64,000 nt of DNA from Micrasema longulum (GCA_022494885.1 JAGVSM010001168.1:62001-126000); one strand, 5' to 3'; shown: positions 29,835 through 41,640, counted from the stretch's first letter. Program-made: numbers and translations. The notes: generated from the sequence alone by a model not told the origin.

Positions 29835-30622
29835 TAACAGCACGGTTAACGTGAAGAAAACAGCAGTTCGATGCCGCGCCGCGCCGCGTCGCTGGCAGCG
29901 CCGTTTCATTCATTTCTCACCTCGATTTATCATGTGATCCTGATACTTACGGCGCAGAGTTAAGCTGCACAATAATCTTTGCTTTTCTCCGTTTTACGCC
30001 TTCTCGTTTACCCATTGTCAGATGTAGGAGTGTAAATGAGATAACCAACGTTTAAAACGTATTCCCACTACGAACGTAGTCTGCGCATTGCTTATGCTCT
30101 CCGAGTATAATTGGGACGGTGGGCATTTTGCCTCTTCTTATCTTGAGAAAGTTTATTTATTTATTTTGTTTTTTGAAAAACAAATTACCCTGCTTTGTTG
30201 TATATTGTGTGTATATTGTTATTATTTTCTTTTTGTGTTATTCGTATATTTATTGTTAATTAATGTAACTTGTTTTTAGCCTATGTTATCATGTTTTGGT
30301 AGGGCCAAAAAAATTAAAAAACAAAACAAAAGGCATTTTTTTAATTTTCTATGCGTATGTAAAATAATTTTCTAACTAAAAATGTGTCAGAGTCCTCTTG
30401 GTAAATTTCATCATTGCAATAAAAAAATGTTTGAAAAAGAGTTCCAAAAAAATTCGTCCAAAAAAAAAAACATCGTTTAAGACCAGTTACGACAGAGCCA
30501 GTCGAATATTATTAGGAATGTATAAATGACGAGTAGTTAATTCTTTCGCTTAATCGGCGGCGGCGACATGCGGCGGCAGTTACGGATTATTGCGCAAGTT
30601 GGTTGGCCCGAAGTATAATATC

Positions 30623-30634
30623 AGGAGCACATAA
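30623..30634 (+). promoter_or_regulatory. AGGAG(A/C)ACATAA motif, site 2
   Basis: Exact match, preceded by GGCCCGAAGTATAATATC, in a patch with CGGCGGCG repeats 60-80 bp upstream. Confidence 0.4.
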
Positions 30635-30825
30635 ACTCAGAGAGAAAAATTCTTACATATCAGTATATATGCTAATAAAGCATTGCTAGCAAACCATTTG
30701 CTTAGTAAATAGTATTTTCCCTCCACCAAATAAATGTTAAATGTAAATTGCGTATTTTCAGTATACCAACTAGCACTTTTACGCCTTGAACAGTTGAATT
30801 TCGAAACGACTTTTTTTCTAAATTA

Positions 30826-30930
30826 GTTACAACAGAGAGGGAAATCATTTTTGAGAAGGGAATATGGAGTTCTAGGCCTGTCATTGGCTAGTTCAAGTGG
30901 CCATTTTACACACTGTTGCATGTTGCACAC
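30826..30930. mobile_element. Foldback repeat (family M1), left arm
   Basis: GTTACAACAGAGAGG, AGAAGGGAATATGGAG-TTCTAGG, CTGTCATTGGCTAG and AAGTGGCCATTTTACACAC match the other M1 copies. Confidence 0.75.
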
Positions 30931-30944
30931 TGCATGCTTTTTTA

Positions 30945-31200
30945 TTTCTCTGTTGCAACAAAATTAGATCTAAGACTTTTGCTACAGATTTTGCTGACGT
31001 AAAATGTAAGAAGTATTTCGGCTGGTTCATGTAGAATGCGTAGTTCTTTTAGATACTCAGGAGCAACATTGCTCGATAATATAAATAAACTCAAATAGTT
31101 TGTATTCCACCCTCTGCAAAATGCGTAATCGGTGCAATTCCTAAATAGTGGAGTGAAGTAACTAAAAGATAACTCAACCTTACTATTCAAAAAATTAAAT
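30945..31200 (-). mobile_element. LINE fragment (family F, CR1/L2-like), degraded
   Basis: The minus reading has HITPLL-like FTPLFRN, then APEYLKELRILHEPAE. This parallels 50330-50520 (HITPLLWKLH.. and ALEYLRE) and matches the K-L-x-x-P...L.YL.E pattern of CR1/L2 C-termini. Confidence 0.6.
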
Positions 31201-31204
31201 GCGT

Positions 31205-31925
31205 TTTTCTAAAAAAAAGAGTGCCCTAAAAATATTACAAAGGCAACCAAACCCAACTGTTGACAACTTCTGAGCCGACCTTGTTGGTCTTTAGAATTTG
31301 TAGATACGGCAAATATCGCAGAAAAGTATCCGGAGCACATAACACTGAGAATAAAACGATCGGCCGTTTGAAAATCATATAATATTTTATGTTCATAAAA
31401 ATGTATGCGAGAATAATGCGCAATTTAGCTAACAATTTCTTTTTAAAAAACGTACTTTTACTAAAGTGTAAGGCACGTGTGTTTATGAAAAATAATATTT
31501 TTAAAAGGAAATAAAACAATAATAAATATTTTTTTATTTTAACTAATTAAATTATGTGAATATGCATTTTGAAGTACTAATGAATATGACTTAACATAAA
31601 TTAATGTATATGGAACACAAGAACGGTGTTTTTTTAATGTTTTTTTTAAAAGCAATATAAAATTATTTAAAAAATGTCCAAAATTTAACTTTGAAATGAC
31701 TACAGCAACATCTACCGAAATTTGGCCAAACTATTTGTTAAAATTTTTATAGAGTAATGTATTTCAATGTGTAGTTAAATCGAATTTCGCTAGATGGCTT
31801 TAATTGCCACTTTACAAAAACTTCATAGAAATTACATGAGGGAAAGGTGTTTCCATGAAAACGAGACATGAATTGGGAAAAAATCTTTTTTCATTAAAAT
31901 TTCATGTACACCGAAAAATGATACA
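31205..31925. other. AT-rich unique region with one near-match motif
   Basis: The minus-strand open frame at 31235-31519 has no recognised homology. CGGAGCACATAA at 31331 on the plus strand differs from the motif by one base and is followed by AACGATCGG. Nothing else was recognised. Confidence 0.3.
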
Positions 31926-31928
31926 GAG

Positions 31929-32032
31929 CGTTTCGTGGTTTAGTAATTAAGACGCTTGAATCACGCACAGAAGGTTCCGGGTTCGATTCCCGGTGAGAAA
32001 TTTGGCCTCCTGGCTGTGTGATGGTGCAAAAA
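31929..32032 (+). mobile_element. tRNA-derived SINE (family 1), shortened
   Basis: CGTGGTTTAGTAATTAAGAC (A-box region), GGTTCCGGGTTCGATTCCCG (B box), then TTTGGCCTCCTGGCTGTG-TGATGGTGCAAAA. The central body is deleted. Confidence 0.85.
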
Positions 32033-32268
32033 AATAATTTTATTATCAGGAATAAAAAAATATTATAGTATTAAGTTTATGGTTACTTATCTGAAGATTC
32101 CGAAGATAATATTCCATTATTAATTACTTAAGTAAAGACTCCGTCCGATGAGTGAATCATCGCCGTAAATATAATTTTTATATGACTTACAGTAGCGTGC
32201 CTAGGGTTTACGAGTAAGGCAAGCCCATAAATATATTTTTTAAATTCACATGAGGTGTAATTCTCTGA

Positions 32269-32515
32269 CAGCCTCATAGTATAGTGGCCAGCGCATTTAC
32301 CTACCATGTAAAAGGTCTCGGGTTCGATTCCCGACATGGTTGATATGAAATATTTATTTAAAAAGGTGTTTTTACACTAGAATGTGTCATAGTCCCTGGA
32401 CTGATACTTGAAGCGTAAGACTGATCATCTTACCTTTATGTAGCGAAAATGATCAAGATACACTGCGATTGCAGTACTCTATGCACCATTAAGTGCGGAA
32501 AAGGAATGATGATGA
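32269..32515 (+). mobile_element. tRNA-derived SINE (family 2), best copy
   Basis: CAGCCTCATAGTATAGTGGC (A box), TCTCGGGTTCGATTCCCGAC (B box), then the body TGATATGAAATATTTATT, TCCCTGGACTGATAC, GATCATCTTACC, ending in an ATGATGATG-type repeat. The minus-strand open frame over it is an artefact. Confidence 0.88.
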
Positions 32516-32519
32516 ATTA

Positions 32520-33530
32520 ATTTGTGTGAAAACATGATGTGAGCTTTCTTCATTACAGTTGTACAGTCTACAAAGCATCCAAAAGGCATTTTATGACGAA
32601 TAACAATATTTTTTTTTAATATGCATAGGATAATCTTTCTGAGGTCGTTTAAATAAACAATATAAAGAAAACACAATATTATTTTACATAAAGGAATTCC
32701 TCAGATATCAGCCATTACTAATAAGTAACATCAATATAATATAGCGTGCGTAGAGTTGAATAATAGTCATCGGAACCCATAGATACCTAAATATAAATTA
32801 TAATTGATATAAGATATAGGAAAAGGAAAGTAGATAGGGAAATAAAAAAAAAACGTCGGCCATCTCCGAATTCATTTTATATATGACGTTTGCACAAAAT
32901 TAAGTAAATTATCGTAAATTTCAACCAGTACGGGTCTTTATACAATTAAGATAAAAAAAACCGTTTAAAATTATCAAATTCCGTAAAAAATAGCATAATA
33001 AACAATCGTTAAGTTTGTTCGATACGAAATACGAGAGGCGCTCTCTGCCAACTTTACCCTAAAGAAGCTGGCTTAAGATTCCCATATAAAACTTAACATA
33101 TACAGACAAACATTTGATGAGTTTACTGTTTGCATCACATGCGAGTTGCACCGTGAAATAAGCCCCATAAGAAGCCCACGTGCGTGAGCAAGATAAGAAG
33201 ACATAGTGTCGTTCGCGCACACAGATTTCAAGCGGTTCGGATCTCGGGATGCGAACAGTACCAACGTCAAACAGATATCTAATTCTCATGCGGCGCGAAA
33301 TTTAAACAACGAAATGAATTATTTTTAAGCGTTTGGTTCAGATTTGGTAATTTTGAAATAAAATTAATAGGCAAGCCCGGCTTATGGGCTTCTATGGAAA
33401 TACCGCCACTGTATGACTATAAAGTTAATTTTGTTACAATTCAGTAGAATCCAAAACCATGTTTCGTAAGTAAGTTTTATTTTTTAAAAAAAACTTATTT
33501 TTCTATATAGATGGCGAAATTTGTTTATCG
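32520..33530. other. Unassigned sequence with a less AT-rich patch at 33050-33300
   Basis: No exon or repeat was recognised. The patch around 33150-33290 is open on two minus frames but has no known protein similarity. Confidence 0.3.
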
Positions 33531-33532
33531 TT

Positions 33533-33610
33533 ATTATTATTATTAATGTGGATAATTTATATAGCGCCAATTTTGTGAAAATCACCTCAAGGGCGCTGTA
33601 CATTAAATAT
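33533..33610 (-). mobile_element. LINE 3' tip (family F)
   Basis: Minus strand: TACAGCGCCCTTGAGGTGATT..GGCGCTATATAAATTATCC and an (AAT)n tail. The GCGCC...GGCGC hairpin before an A/T repeat is the usual CR1/L2-type terminus. Confidence 0.7.
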
Positions 33611-33899
33611 CCCAACTCGTCTTGCAGCTACATTGCGCATTGACAGTTGAGATTCAATTTCCTCGTTTCCGATAATAATTTAATTTAATAACAGATAACA
33701 GATAGGAGCTAGATTACATCATGTCTTGCAGCTACAGAGCTTGAAATAAACAAGAATCCCGTAAATTTTCGTTATTTTTATTTTTAAACTTTAACGTCTA
33801 ATTAGAACAGAGTTTTAGCATTATATACCTGTGCATATAATTTCACGTCGGACAATGTACCCTGCGAGCTTTACAAAAGCGAAATAAATATTGATAAAT

Positions 33900-35005
33900 A
33901 TTGTTTAATTGAATTATTGCTTATTTCCGTTTATTAATGTGCAGTTATTTTCTCTCTATATTAGTGATATAAGTCAATGCTTTAAATTTTATCAATTTCT
34001 ACTTTTTGCTGATGATGCAAAGATCTTTGCCAATGTCAACTATATATCGCACTGTGCAAATACTCAAGAAGATCTTGACCGTCTAATTGATTACTGTAAT
34101 AAAAATCAATTGCACATAATTACCTCCAAATGTTATTAAATGTCATTGAATAAAAGTAAAAAAAATATTACGCACAATTATCCAATCAATGTTAATTCCA
34201 TATCACGCTGTAGCGAGGACTTATTTTTTATAGTAGATTGCTGTTTGGGTCTCACATAAATTCTGTTATTGAAAAAGCTTACCAAATGCTGGGTCCCGTT
34301 TTAAGAATTTCCAAATCCTTTAAAAAACCAAATACATTGAAAATTTTATACAACACTTTTGTCCGCAGTAACTTAGAGTTTGCATCCGTTGTGTGGAGCC
34401 CACGATACAAAACAAACATTAAAACGATTGAAAATGTTTTACAATTTTTTTTAAATACCTTGATTTAAAAAATAATACAAAATAAACGCTTTGCCTTACA
34501 TCCAACCTGCTAAACAAAAAAGATTTTTTACCCTTGAAAACAGACGCACTATATCTAAATTACGCTATTTATATAAATTATTAAATAATAAAGTAGACTC
34601 TTTTAGCCTACTTTCCAAAATTAATCTTAATGTCCCCTTTCGCGTTACAAGGAATAAGTATTTATGCCCATCTGCCAGTCTGTAGCACTAACCATGCACA
34701 ACACACTTTCCTCTATCGTTCTTGCTCAAACTGTATTTTTTTTTTCATCTATGGATATATTCAACATGCCCCTTAATTTATTTAAAAATAAATTAAATTT
34801 TAAATTTAAATTGTGTTTATTCAGAAAAACAACAGCAATACAACAAAATATACACAACATTATAAAAAAAAAAACATAAAATAAAGCCAAATCAGTTTCC
34901 CACATAAATACAATTATAAAAATCCAGTTTAGTTAGATATACTCGTAGTTCATAGAAGTGCATGCGTGCGAGTTTTTTTTTGTGTGAGGATGCGTGTGTA
35001 AAAAA
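33900..35005 (+). mobile_element. LINE reverse transcriptase (family E), decayed but long
   Basis: In order: FLLFADDAKIFA with the FADD catalytic box (about 34000), DLDRLIDYCNKNQL, INSVIEKAYQMLGPVLRISK, RSNLEFASVVWSPRY and a C-terminus near 34800. The 3' UTR (34805-35005) is repeated at 49210-49395. Stops and shifts at about 34135, 34470 and 34685 break the frame. The YxDD form is FADD. Confidence 0.85.
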
Positions 35006-35044
35006 GTGGAGTGTGGTTTTGGTAGGTATGTGAATATTTATAAT

Positions 35045-35450
35045 GTAAAAATATTTTTTTTTTATAAAGAAACATAATTTTTTTCACATAATAGTTTTTT
35101 AATTTTGGTTTTAAAAGTGAGTTTACTGCAGTTAAATATGTCTACGTTATTGAAAAATAAATTATAATTACGCGTCAAGCGAATCGGAGGAGAGTTATGT
35201 GCATAGTTGGTGCGAACTGTAGGTACATGGAAAAGAGATAGATTCGTGTGACGGGTGCGGTAGCCAGGTACATTAAGGGCCAACTCAGAAACCAGAACAG
35301 GACTATCAAGACGTCCATTAAGAATGTCATGTAAAATCCCCATATCTAATACCAAACGACGATCCTCAAGACTAAGTATATTATGTTCATGACAAGAAGT
35401 TTTATAGTTAAGGTCCGTAAATCTGGATCTCCAATTGAGATGTCTCAAAA
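35045..35450 (-). mobile_element. LINE C-terminus (family E), opposite orientation
   Basis: The minus frame 35062-35448 reads LEDRRLVLDMGILHDILNGR, VPGYRTRHTNLSLFHV and NSPPIRLTRNYN, the same layout as 39812-40440. It is tail-to-tail with 33900-35005. Confidence 0.8.
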
Positions 35451-35514
35451 ATGACTAAGACTCATTCTTTCTGGCTGCGATACGCTCCCACTTGCTATTT
35501 AATTATGATCACGC

Positions 35515-35610
35515 TTACACACACCTGAACACTTACTACCACACAAATACACACAAACACACCTATACACTTACTCTCATACAAATACACACAAACACAC
35601 CTTTTTGTTG
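35515..35610. repeat. CA-rich tandem repeat, two units of about 38 bp
   Basis: ACACACCTGAACACTTACTA..CACAAATACACACAA is followed by ACACACCTATACACTTACTC..CAAATACACACAA. Confidence 0.65.
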
Positions 35611-35699
35611 AACCACAATTAAATATGCATGATTTTTATTTGGAAACCGGTCTGTCTTTAAACCGTATCTTTTTTATGTTATTATATAATTGTCGACTG

Positions 35700-35915
35700 T
35701 TTTTTTCTGTAAAATAAATAAATACACGGAATAAATATTAGTTTAACATTATATTGATAGAACCCATGAAAAAAGACTATATTATGGAGTTAAATGTAAC
35801 GTGAGTAACGATTATGCGTAGCTTATAATTACATTTGACTATAATGTTTAATAGTTGTTTTAAATATGGGAAAATAAATACATATATTTTTTCGATGTAA
35901 ATAAATATTTGTATA
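35700..35915. other. AT-rich sequence, nothing recognised
   Basis: Unassigned. Confidence 0.3.
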
Positions 35916-35998
35916 TAACCACATACCGACTTTTCTATGTCGACGAAGAGACGGGTACGTCACGAAACCGGTAGACACAGAAAAGTCGGTAAGTGGTA
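35916..35998. repeat. Short palindromic element, related to 8013-8060
   Basis: CCACATACCGACTTTTCTATG faces CAGAAAAGTCGGTAAGTGG around a 30-bp centre with CGAAGAGACGGGT. The first arm and centre also occur before the Penelope-like fragment at 8013. Confidence 0.7.
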
Positions 35999-36002
35999 AT
36001 AT

Positions 36003-36166
36003 TAAATATTACAACAGAGATGAGGAACATTTTAGAGAAGGTAATATAGAAGTCTAGGCAAGTAGGGCTTATGACCTGTCATTGGCTGGTTTAAGTAGCC
36101 ACTGGAGTGGCCAATGAAAGGTCATAAGTTCTAAAATGTTCTTCGTCGCTGTTGTAATGTGTTAAT
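36003..36166. mobile_element. Foldback repeat (family M1), compact copy
   Basis: The arms ACAACAGAGATGAGGAACAT and its inverse ATGTTCTTCGTCGCTGTTGT enclose CTGTCATTGGCTGG..CACTGGAGTGGCCAATGAAAGG, itself palindromic. About 80 bp to the right (TTGAATCCAGTCC..GTCTACAAA) are also shared with the copies at 7450, 49400 and 62350. Confidence 0.82.
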
Positions 36167-36249
36167 ATTAACAGCTCCCCAGGAAGTTGAATCCAGTCCT
36201 AGTCTACAAAAATTTGGACTAACTCAAAATATAACCAAATATAATCAAA

Positions 36250-36592
36250 TATAAACCCTGTCACATCCAAAACCACGATGAACAGTATAAGCAAGAAGAC
36301 ATATTGGCACATTAAAATATTTTTTTAGAATCAATAAAATTTAAAAAAATAAAATATTTAAAAAAACAAATGGTTGATAACTTCTGCAGGGAAGAAACGA
36401 GGAGGGGGGAGGAAGTCCCCCTCGCATCTTCCCTGCAGAAGTAAGCAACCATTAATTTGTTCTTTTTAATATTTTACTTTTACAAATTTTCTTTGTTCTA
36501 AATATTTTTTTTAAACATGCTAATATGACTTCTTGCCCATACTGATCATCGTTGTTTCAGACAGGGTTTAAAGAACACCCTGTATACAAATA
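36250..36592. mobile_element. Foldback MITE (family M2), copy 2
   Basis: CCCTGTCACATCC..AACCACGATGA at the left and GACAGGGTTTAAAGAACACC-CTGT at the right, with the central CTTCTGCAGGGAAGAA and TTCCCTGCAGAAG. The left tip is lost. Confidence 0.8.
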
Positions 36593-36599
36593 TTTAATA

Positions 36600-37330
36600 A
36601 CATTTAGTTACATGTTTAACCACAAAGTAAATGCTTTAAATATTCATAATTAAACTATTTATATTTATTATAAATTAAAGTAACCATTATATCTTCCTCA
36701 AAAAATAAATACAAACATCTATAAGCGCACTCAGCGCCCAGCTCGTTCCCAGTGTGGAAAAGAACCTGGCCGATTACTTCAGCTTATTTCTTCATACAAA
36801 ATGGATACTGTATTTTGATGTCTCAAAATCCAGTCGGCGTTTTTTCCTTCTTAAGTAAGCTCGTAGATTACAGATATTACTTGAAGCTTCTTTATTTGGA
36901 GAATAGCGTTTTGAACATTATTTCCTAAGGACCATTTTCCTTCGAAAGTATGTAGTTGACAAATGACAACAGTTCTTTCGTCCGCCCGTCTTAATGTAAT
37001 GTTAGTGGCTCTGTTCTTTGCATGTGTTAATTTTTGGCATTATTCATTTTTAGGATAAATATATGTAATGAATGTTATTGTTTTACTTTTGCATATATGT
37101 ATTGTATCAAAATAATAACTTACATATTGCGAAATTATTCATTGTTGTTTCAGTTTCTTTGGTGGATTATTGGTGATAATTATTTTAATTAAAAATAAGT
37201 TGGTATTCCGTCTTCTGATGTTAGCAGCTGACACGGAGAGATGATTTTGAATTCACACAAAAGCACAGAAAAAGAAACCGTATATATACTGTATTACTTT
37301 TATGTATGTACATGCAGGTAAAAATCATCA
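36600..37330. other. Unassigned AT-rich sequence
   Basis: No feature was recognised. Confidence 0.3.
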
Positions 37331-37334
37331 TCAA

Positions 37335-37665
37335 CATCAGTGACGCTACAGCCCGTTGGGGGCCCTGGCCTCTTCCAGAATGTGTCTCCATTCGTCCCTA
37401 CACACCGCGGCTCTTCTCCAGTTCGTCAGGCCAATCGCTCTAATGTCACTTTCCACATTATCCAACCATCTTAATATTGGTCTGCCTCTGCTTCGTCTGC
37501 CTTCCAGAGTGGTATAAAGAATATTTTTTGGGGTACGGTTATCGTTCATTCTGTGCACATGGCCCGACCATTGTAATCTTCTTATTTTGATGAATTGTGC
37601 AGTGTTGGGTTCGCCATACAGTGCCTCTAATTCATGATAAACCGTCTCCTCCACACTCCGTTTTG
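37335..37665 (-). mobile_element. LINE reverse-transcriptase C-terminus (RTE-like, ATG-repeat tail)
   Basis: The minus frame 37346-37654 reads IKIRRLQWSGHVHRMNDNR, RRSRGRPILRWLDNV and W..AAVCRDEWRHILEEA, the classic C-terminal GRP..RW motif. The tail GATGTTGATGATGATT is at 37326-37340. Confidence 0.9.
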
Positions 37666-37669
37666 ATTG

Positions 37670-38535
37670 ATAGCACCAAATATGTTCCTTAATATTTTTC
37701 TTTCGAATGCTAATACCATATTTTCATTTTGATCAAAACCCAGCATGCAGGTACAAATAATGAAAAAAAAATATGGCTTACCCACAAAAAAAGTAACCGT
37801 TCGCCTCTGATACCTACCTTTCCATCAAGATCAAAATTAGATGATTCGGAACATAACACTCGGAGTCGTCATGGTGGAAAGTTGTTGTAAAAATAGTCAA
37901 ATAATTAGAATAATAAGTGAACATTCATCATTGAAGAACTGTCCATCGTCCTCCCATTGAAGGTAGATCCACTACCGTGCTCTTTTCCATTTCGCAAATA
38001 TTCCAACCATAGAATTATAAAAGTCCAGGAACCGCGTACGCACATCAAACTGATGCCGACAAAACTACTCGTAAATCAGTAGTTTTCCATTTTGGCCGTA
38101 GTGCCCAACTGCCGATTTAAATTTGATTATGCCGTGTTTTGCCGTTTTTAAGTGTCAAAATACTGCTCGGATTAAAAGGGAATAGGGTAGGATCACATGA
38201 GTAAGTAGCGAATCCACAAATAATATTATCTAAGAATTCGATTATTTTACCGTCTGTCATATTGTAAAATAAAACAAGACGGACATTTTGTTAGTATTGC
38301 CCGCTTATCGTTAACTATATATAATTAGCATCATCAGCCCTCTCTCGTCCAATGGTGAACAGTAGGCATCACCCTTGAATTTCCATATTTCCCTATCCTG
38401 AGCGAATAGGCAAATATCACGTTTTTTAAATAATTTTTATTAATAAGGATCTATGACATACTGCCCCGTAAAAAAAATCTAGTTATTTAGTAACATAAAA
38501 AATATTTTCAAATTTCAAATAATAAACTCGCGAAA
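37670..38535. other. Unassigned sequence
   Basis: Parts at 38030-38070 resemble words at 4330-4390 and 42760-42790 (GCGTACGCACATCAAACTG), so repeats are present, but I cannot name the element. Confidence 0.3.
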
Positions 38536-38539
38536 ACGG

Positions 38540-38700
38540 TTCATTGCATTGGCCACGCCCCTAATACGTCACGATTCGGTTAAAATTTGAACTTTGAGAA
38601 CGTACAAATTTTAATTGAACATCATCACGAATCTTAGCGTCAGAATTGTCAAGGTCAAACTTTTAAAATCAAATTTAAAAAAAACCTTTTTTTAAAATTT
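38540..38700. mobile_element. Inverted relative of 1690-1810
   Basis: TGGCCACGCCCCTAATACGTCACG and ATCACGAATCTTAGCGTCA pair with the inverse words at 1690-1810. Confidence 0.55.
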
Positions 38701-38789
38701 GATTTTAAAAGTTTTGTATGACAACATTTCTCCACAACATCCATATTGATTTGAAAAATGCAATTGATTTTTCTAAATCCATTTCATAT

Positions 38790-39110
38790 ATTTTTATTGG
38801 TATTCGTAGTATGTGATGTTTCCCCATTGCATCCTACCATTTCCTACAACCTGTCTTACGTCATCAGACTACCTTGCCTGAGGGCTACCGACACTTCTTC
38901 TGCCTGTTCTGGATCGCCATTCCAGAACCTTTTTAATCCATCTAGAGACTTTGGTTCCGGCTATATACCAGCCCAGCTTTATTTCTGGTCTCTCTACATC
39001 GGTGGCCTTTGATCTCGCTCATATCCATATCCACTTTTGTCTCTCAACGAAATACCCAGCACTCTTCTTTCCATAGCTCTTTGTGTCACCGATAAAAGTG
39101 TAAAAAAATT
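38790..39110 (-). mobile_element. LINE reverse-transcriptase C-terminus (RTE-like), frameshifted
   Basis: The minus strand has VTQRAMERRVLGISLRDK in frame, then SWAG-I, PEPKSLDGLK and later EVSVALRQ in shifted frames. This is the RAMER.MLG.SLRD...WAGH pattern of RTE-type elements. The plus open frame 38758-39012 is its shadow. Confidence 0.75.
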
Positions 39111-39249
39111 CACAAGCAAAAAAATTACATTACACAACTATTTTAAAAAATAAGTATTTGTGCCCAGGAGGATGTAATATACGAGTATATTAGACGAGTG
39201 TTTCTCGATTCGATGACTACTCTTAGGTACGAACGAAATCCAGTTAATA

Positions 39250-39361
39250 TTTGACCGCCTCGTTGTGTAGCGTCTACCAGTTTTGAAGTCCTGGGTTCGA
39301 TTCCTAGCAAGGTGGACTTGAAATATTGATATTAAAGGTGTTTTAAACTGCAATATGTCAT
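39250..39361 (+). mobile_element. tRNA-derived SINE (family 2), 5' part
   Basis: CCGCCTCGTTGTGTAGCGTC (A box), GTCCTGGGTTCGATTCCTAG (B box), TGAAATATTGATATTAAAGG. Truncated. Confidence 0.75.
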
Positions 39362-39369
39362 CCGTATTA

Positions 39370-39755
39370 ATTTATACATCAGTGGCGCCAAAGTTTTTTT
39401 TCAATGGTGTTTTTTTTACGCCGTTTTGCCTGTTTCCGGTACCATTAATCCCATTTCTTTATCTCTGTTTCCATACCTTCTCATTGTTATTCTTATAGTA
39501 GGGCCAATTGAATAGGTCACCTTTGACACTTCATCAAAATTCAACAACATAACATTGTAAGGGCGGTAGTAAAATATTATTTATTTTTTCGAATTTAGAA
39601 CTGCACAATTGCTTCACTGTTTACAATTACGATTACATATTTATTGTAATAATGACAAAAAAATGTAATTTTATGATTTACTTTCACTAATAAACCATTC
39701 TAAACATAATAAACTTTTTCTGTTTTAAACGTCGTTACAATAATATATAATATAG
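39370..39755. other. AT-rich sequence, nothing recognised
   Basis: Unassigned. Confidence 0.3.
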
Positions 39756-39759
39756 ATAA

Positions 39760-40715
39760 ATGCCAGGTTATTTCCTTTTCAAAAAGTAAGAAACCTTTAA
39801 TTTTTAACTATTTGTTGAACCACGCAACAATTGAAAGAGTTGTTTTCATTAGGGATCTTGGCGTAATTTTTGATGATAAACTTACATTTATCAAACATAT
39901 TGACAAGATTTCAAATGAGGCGCTAAGTATGTTGGGATTTATTTGTAGGGTTACTAATAAATTTGAAAGTATCGCACCAATCAAGTCACTTTATTGCTCC
40001 CTGGTTAGAAGTCGTTTAGAATATATTTCTCCAGTCTGGTCGCCCCATTATCGTGTACATTCTGATTCACTCGAGCGCGTCCAGAAGAAATTTCTAAAAT
40101 ATATTAATTTTAAACTTCATATTCCAGCTGCTTTATTTAATTATAATCAATTGTTGTCTTCAGCAAATCTTTTAAGACTTTCTGATAGAAGAATCCTAAC
40201 TGACCTAATATTACTTTTTAAGGTGATCAATTCATTAATTGACTGTCCAGATTTGCTGGAGTTGGTGTGTTTCCGTGTACCTGGTCGACATACCCGCCAC
40301 AGATCTCCTTTTTGTTCTGCAAGTTCTAGAACCAACTATCACATGCACTCGCCTATCCCTAGGCTCCATAGATATGGCAATCAGTATGAGGACAAGGCTG
40401 ATATATTTGGTTCTGGACTTGATAGTTATAAAACGAGTCTGATTTCTTTTTTTCTCGCAATATTATTCTTAAACTTTTCTTTTTATTTAAAAATGTTTTT
40501 TCCTTTTTTGTTTTTTCATATTTATGTATTTATTTCGTTATTATTTTTGGTTGCTTTTATGTATTTACCTGCTTGTTACTATTGTTATAGTTATGCAATT
40601 TTTATAAATTTTTGTTATGTTTCTATATATGTATTTTTTAATTTTTTTTTCATATTTATGTTCAATATATGTTAAAGGCAATTTCTGCCGTTTATGTAAA
40701 ATAAATAAATAAATA
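39760..40715 (+). mobile_element. LINE reverse-transcriptase C-terminal half (family E), largest intact frame
   Basis: The frame 39812-40675 (287 codons) reads IRDLGVIFDDKLTFIKHIDK, SLVRSRLEYISPVWSPHY, RVQKKFLKYI, LSDRRILTDL and RVPGRHTRHRSP. This is the post-catalytic domain of a CR1/jockey-type element; the RT palm is missing. It ends with GGCAATTTCTGCCG, a small hairpin, and (AAAT)n at 40696-40715. Being open over 860 bp it is the youngest-looking LINE here. Confidence 0.9.
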
Positions 40716-40719
40716 AACA

Positions 40720-41045
40720 ATGTTGCATCAGTGAACCCTTTTTCTTTTTAAACACTAGGGATGTTACCCAGAAAAATCGAATATTGATAGTTTTGTTAAA
40801 TTATGTACATATCTTATTTTGTTCCTTAAATTTAAGATAGAAAATAATAATGGGACAGGGATTCGACTTATGATTTTGAAAATAAAATTACAGTACCTAT
40901 AAGTACTTTTTCATAGCAACTGAGTTCAATTGACATATATTATGTTTGAAGTCCGAATCGATTCATTCACTTTAATCGATGTTTTTAAGCAGATTACCTC
41001 ACTATGAAGCTAAAACCGACAAATGTCAAATGTGACCTATTAAAT
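40720..41045. other. Unassigned AT-rich sequence
   Basis: GACAAATGTCAAATGTGACC..TTGGCCCTAC at 41018-41056 resembles, in inverse, 39498-39530 (GTAGGGCCAATTGAATAGG), so a repeat pair brackets the LINE at 39760-40715. Confidence 0.4.
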
Positions 41046-41540
41046 TGGCCCTACTATAGTGGTGGGGTTCAGTGCAATGCAAGCTCCTGACGTCACTGCG
41101 ACCTGTGAAGATCTATTGTGACGGGTCTCCGTGAATAGTTCTCGCCTCCAAGCCCAGGTCAAAAAAGAGCCTGGCTACTGTGTGGAAGGCGAGAGTTTAC
41201 ATTTTGCTAAATCTCCCCCAAAGTATCGGGCCATTGGGTAGGGGGTGAGCTGTTTAATATTCTCATGTTTAACCAGCGGTCCCCCGAAGATGAGGTTCCT
41301 TTTATGATGTAAAGCATCACATTCACATATAATTTGTATAAGTAGTTTTAGCTCATCTGCACTGCAGAACCTACATCTAGAAGTTTAGGAAAAATTCATT
41401 CTAGCGCGGTGTTCGTTCAATCTGCAGTGCCCTGGGCGGGCTCTAGTGATAACCCTCACTTGATTTTGGCTGAGCTTTATTAGGTCAAAAGCAACACTTT
41501 GCGAGTTCCATACCTTATAAACGCACTTCTCAGACACAAG
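41046..41540 (-). mobile_element. LINE 3' end (family B, with RNase H-type C-terminus)
   Basis: The minus strand reads ITRARPGHCRLNEHRA, then the C-x-x-C..H region and the 3' UTR CTCGCCTTCCACACAGTAGCC..GGTCCCCGTGAAT-like. It matches 57860-58260 in inverse. Confidence 0.75.
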
Positions 41541-41544
41541 TAAC

Positions 41545-41640
41545 CCCCGTTAATCGCGGGGTATACTTTCTGGACATGGCCGCGATCTGCGACATTTTGG
41601 ATAAACGGGGGATTTTTCATAGAACTCTATGGTCTATGGT
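41545..41640. repeat. CCCCGTTAATCGCGGGG-type repeat (pogo/Tigger-like end)
   Basis: CCCCCGTTAATCGCGGGGTAT and GATAAACGGGGGATTTTTC face each other across about 40 bp. Pogo/Tigger elements have similar termini; the assignment is a guess. Confidence 0.35.

Larger units (their letters stand above)
28890..30820. other. Mostly unique region with four motif sites and GC patches
   Basis: No gene was recognised. Less AT-rich patches lie at 29270-29470, 29815-30090 (including CGCGCCGCGCCGCGTC) and 30540-30640 (CGGCGGCGGCGACATGCGG). The word AGGAGAACATAA is at 29823, AGGAGCACATAA at 30623 and the near match AGGAGCAAATAA at 29315. A diverged GGAGAACAGC is at 29411. Confidence 0.4.

Noticed and set aside
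32287..32342. tRNA gene with intact B box
   Set aside because: The same head with the same downstream body is present in seven places; the stems are imperfect. It is the 5' part of SINE family 2.
38758..39012. Plus-strand frame starting with a hydrophobic leader (secreted protein)
   Set aside because: The minus strand at the same place encodes a frameshifted LINE C-terminus (AMERRVLGISLRD), so the plus frame is its shadow.
39812..40675. 287-residue frame as a host gene
   Set aside because: It is the C-terminal part of a LINE reverse transcriptase with its own hairpin and (AAAT)n tail.
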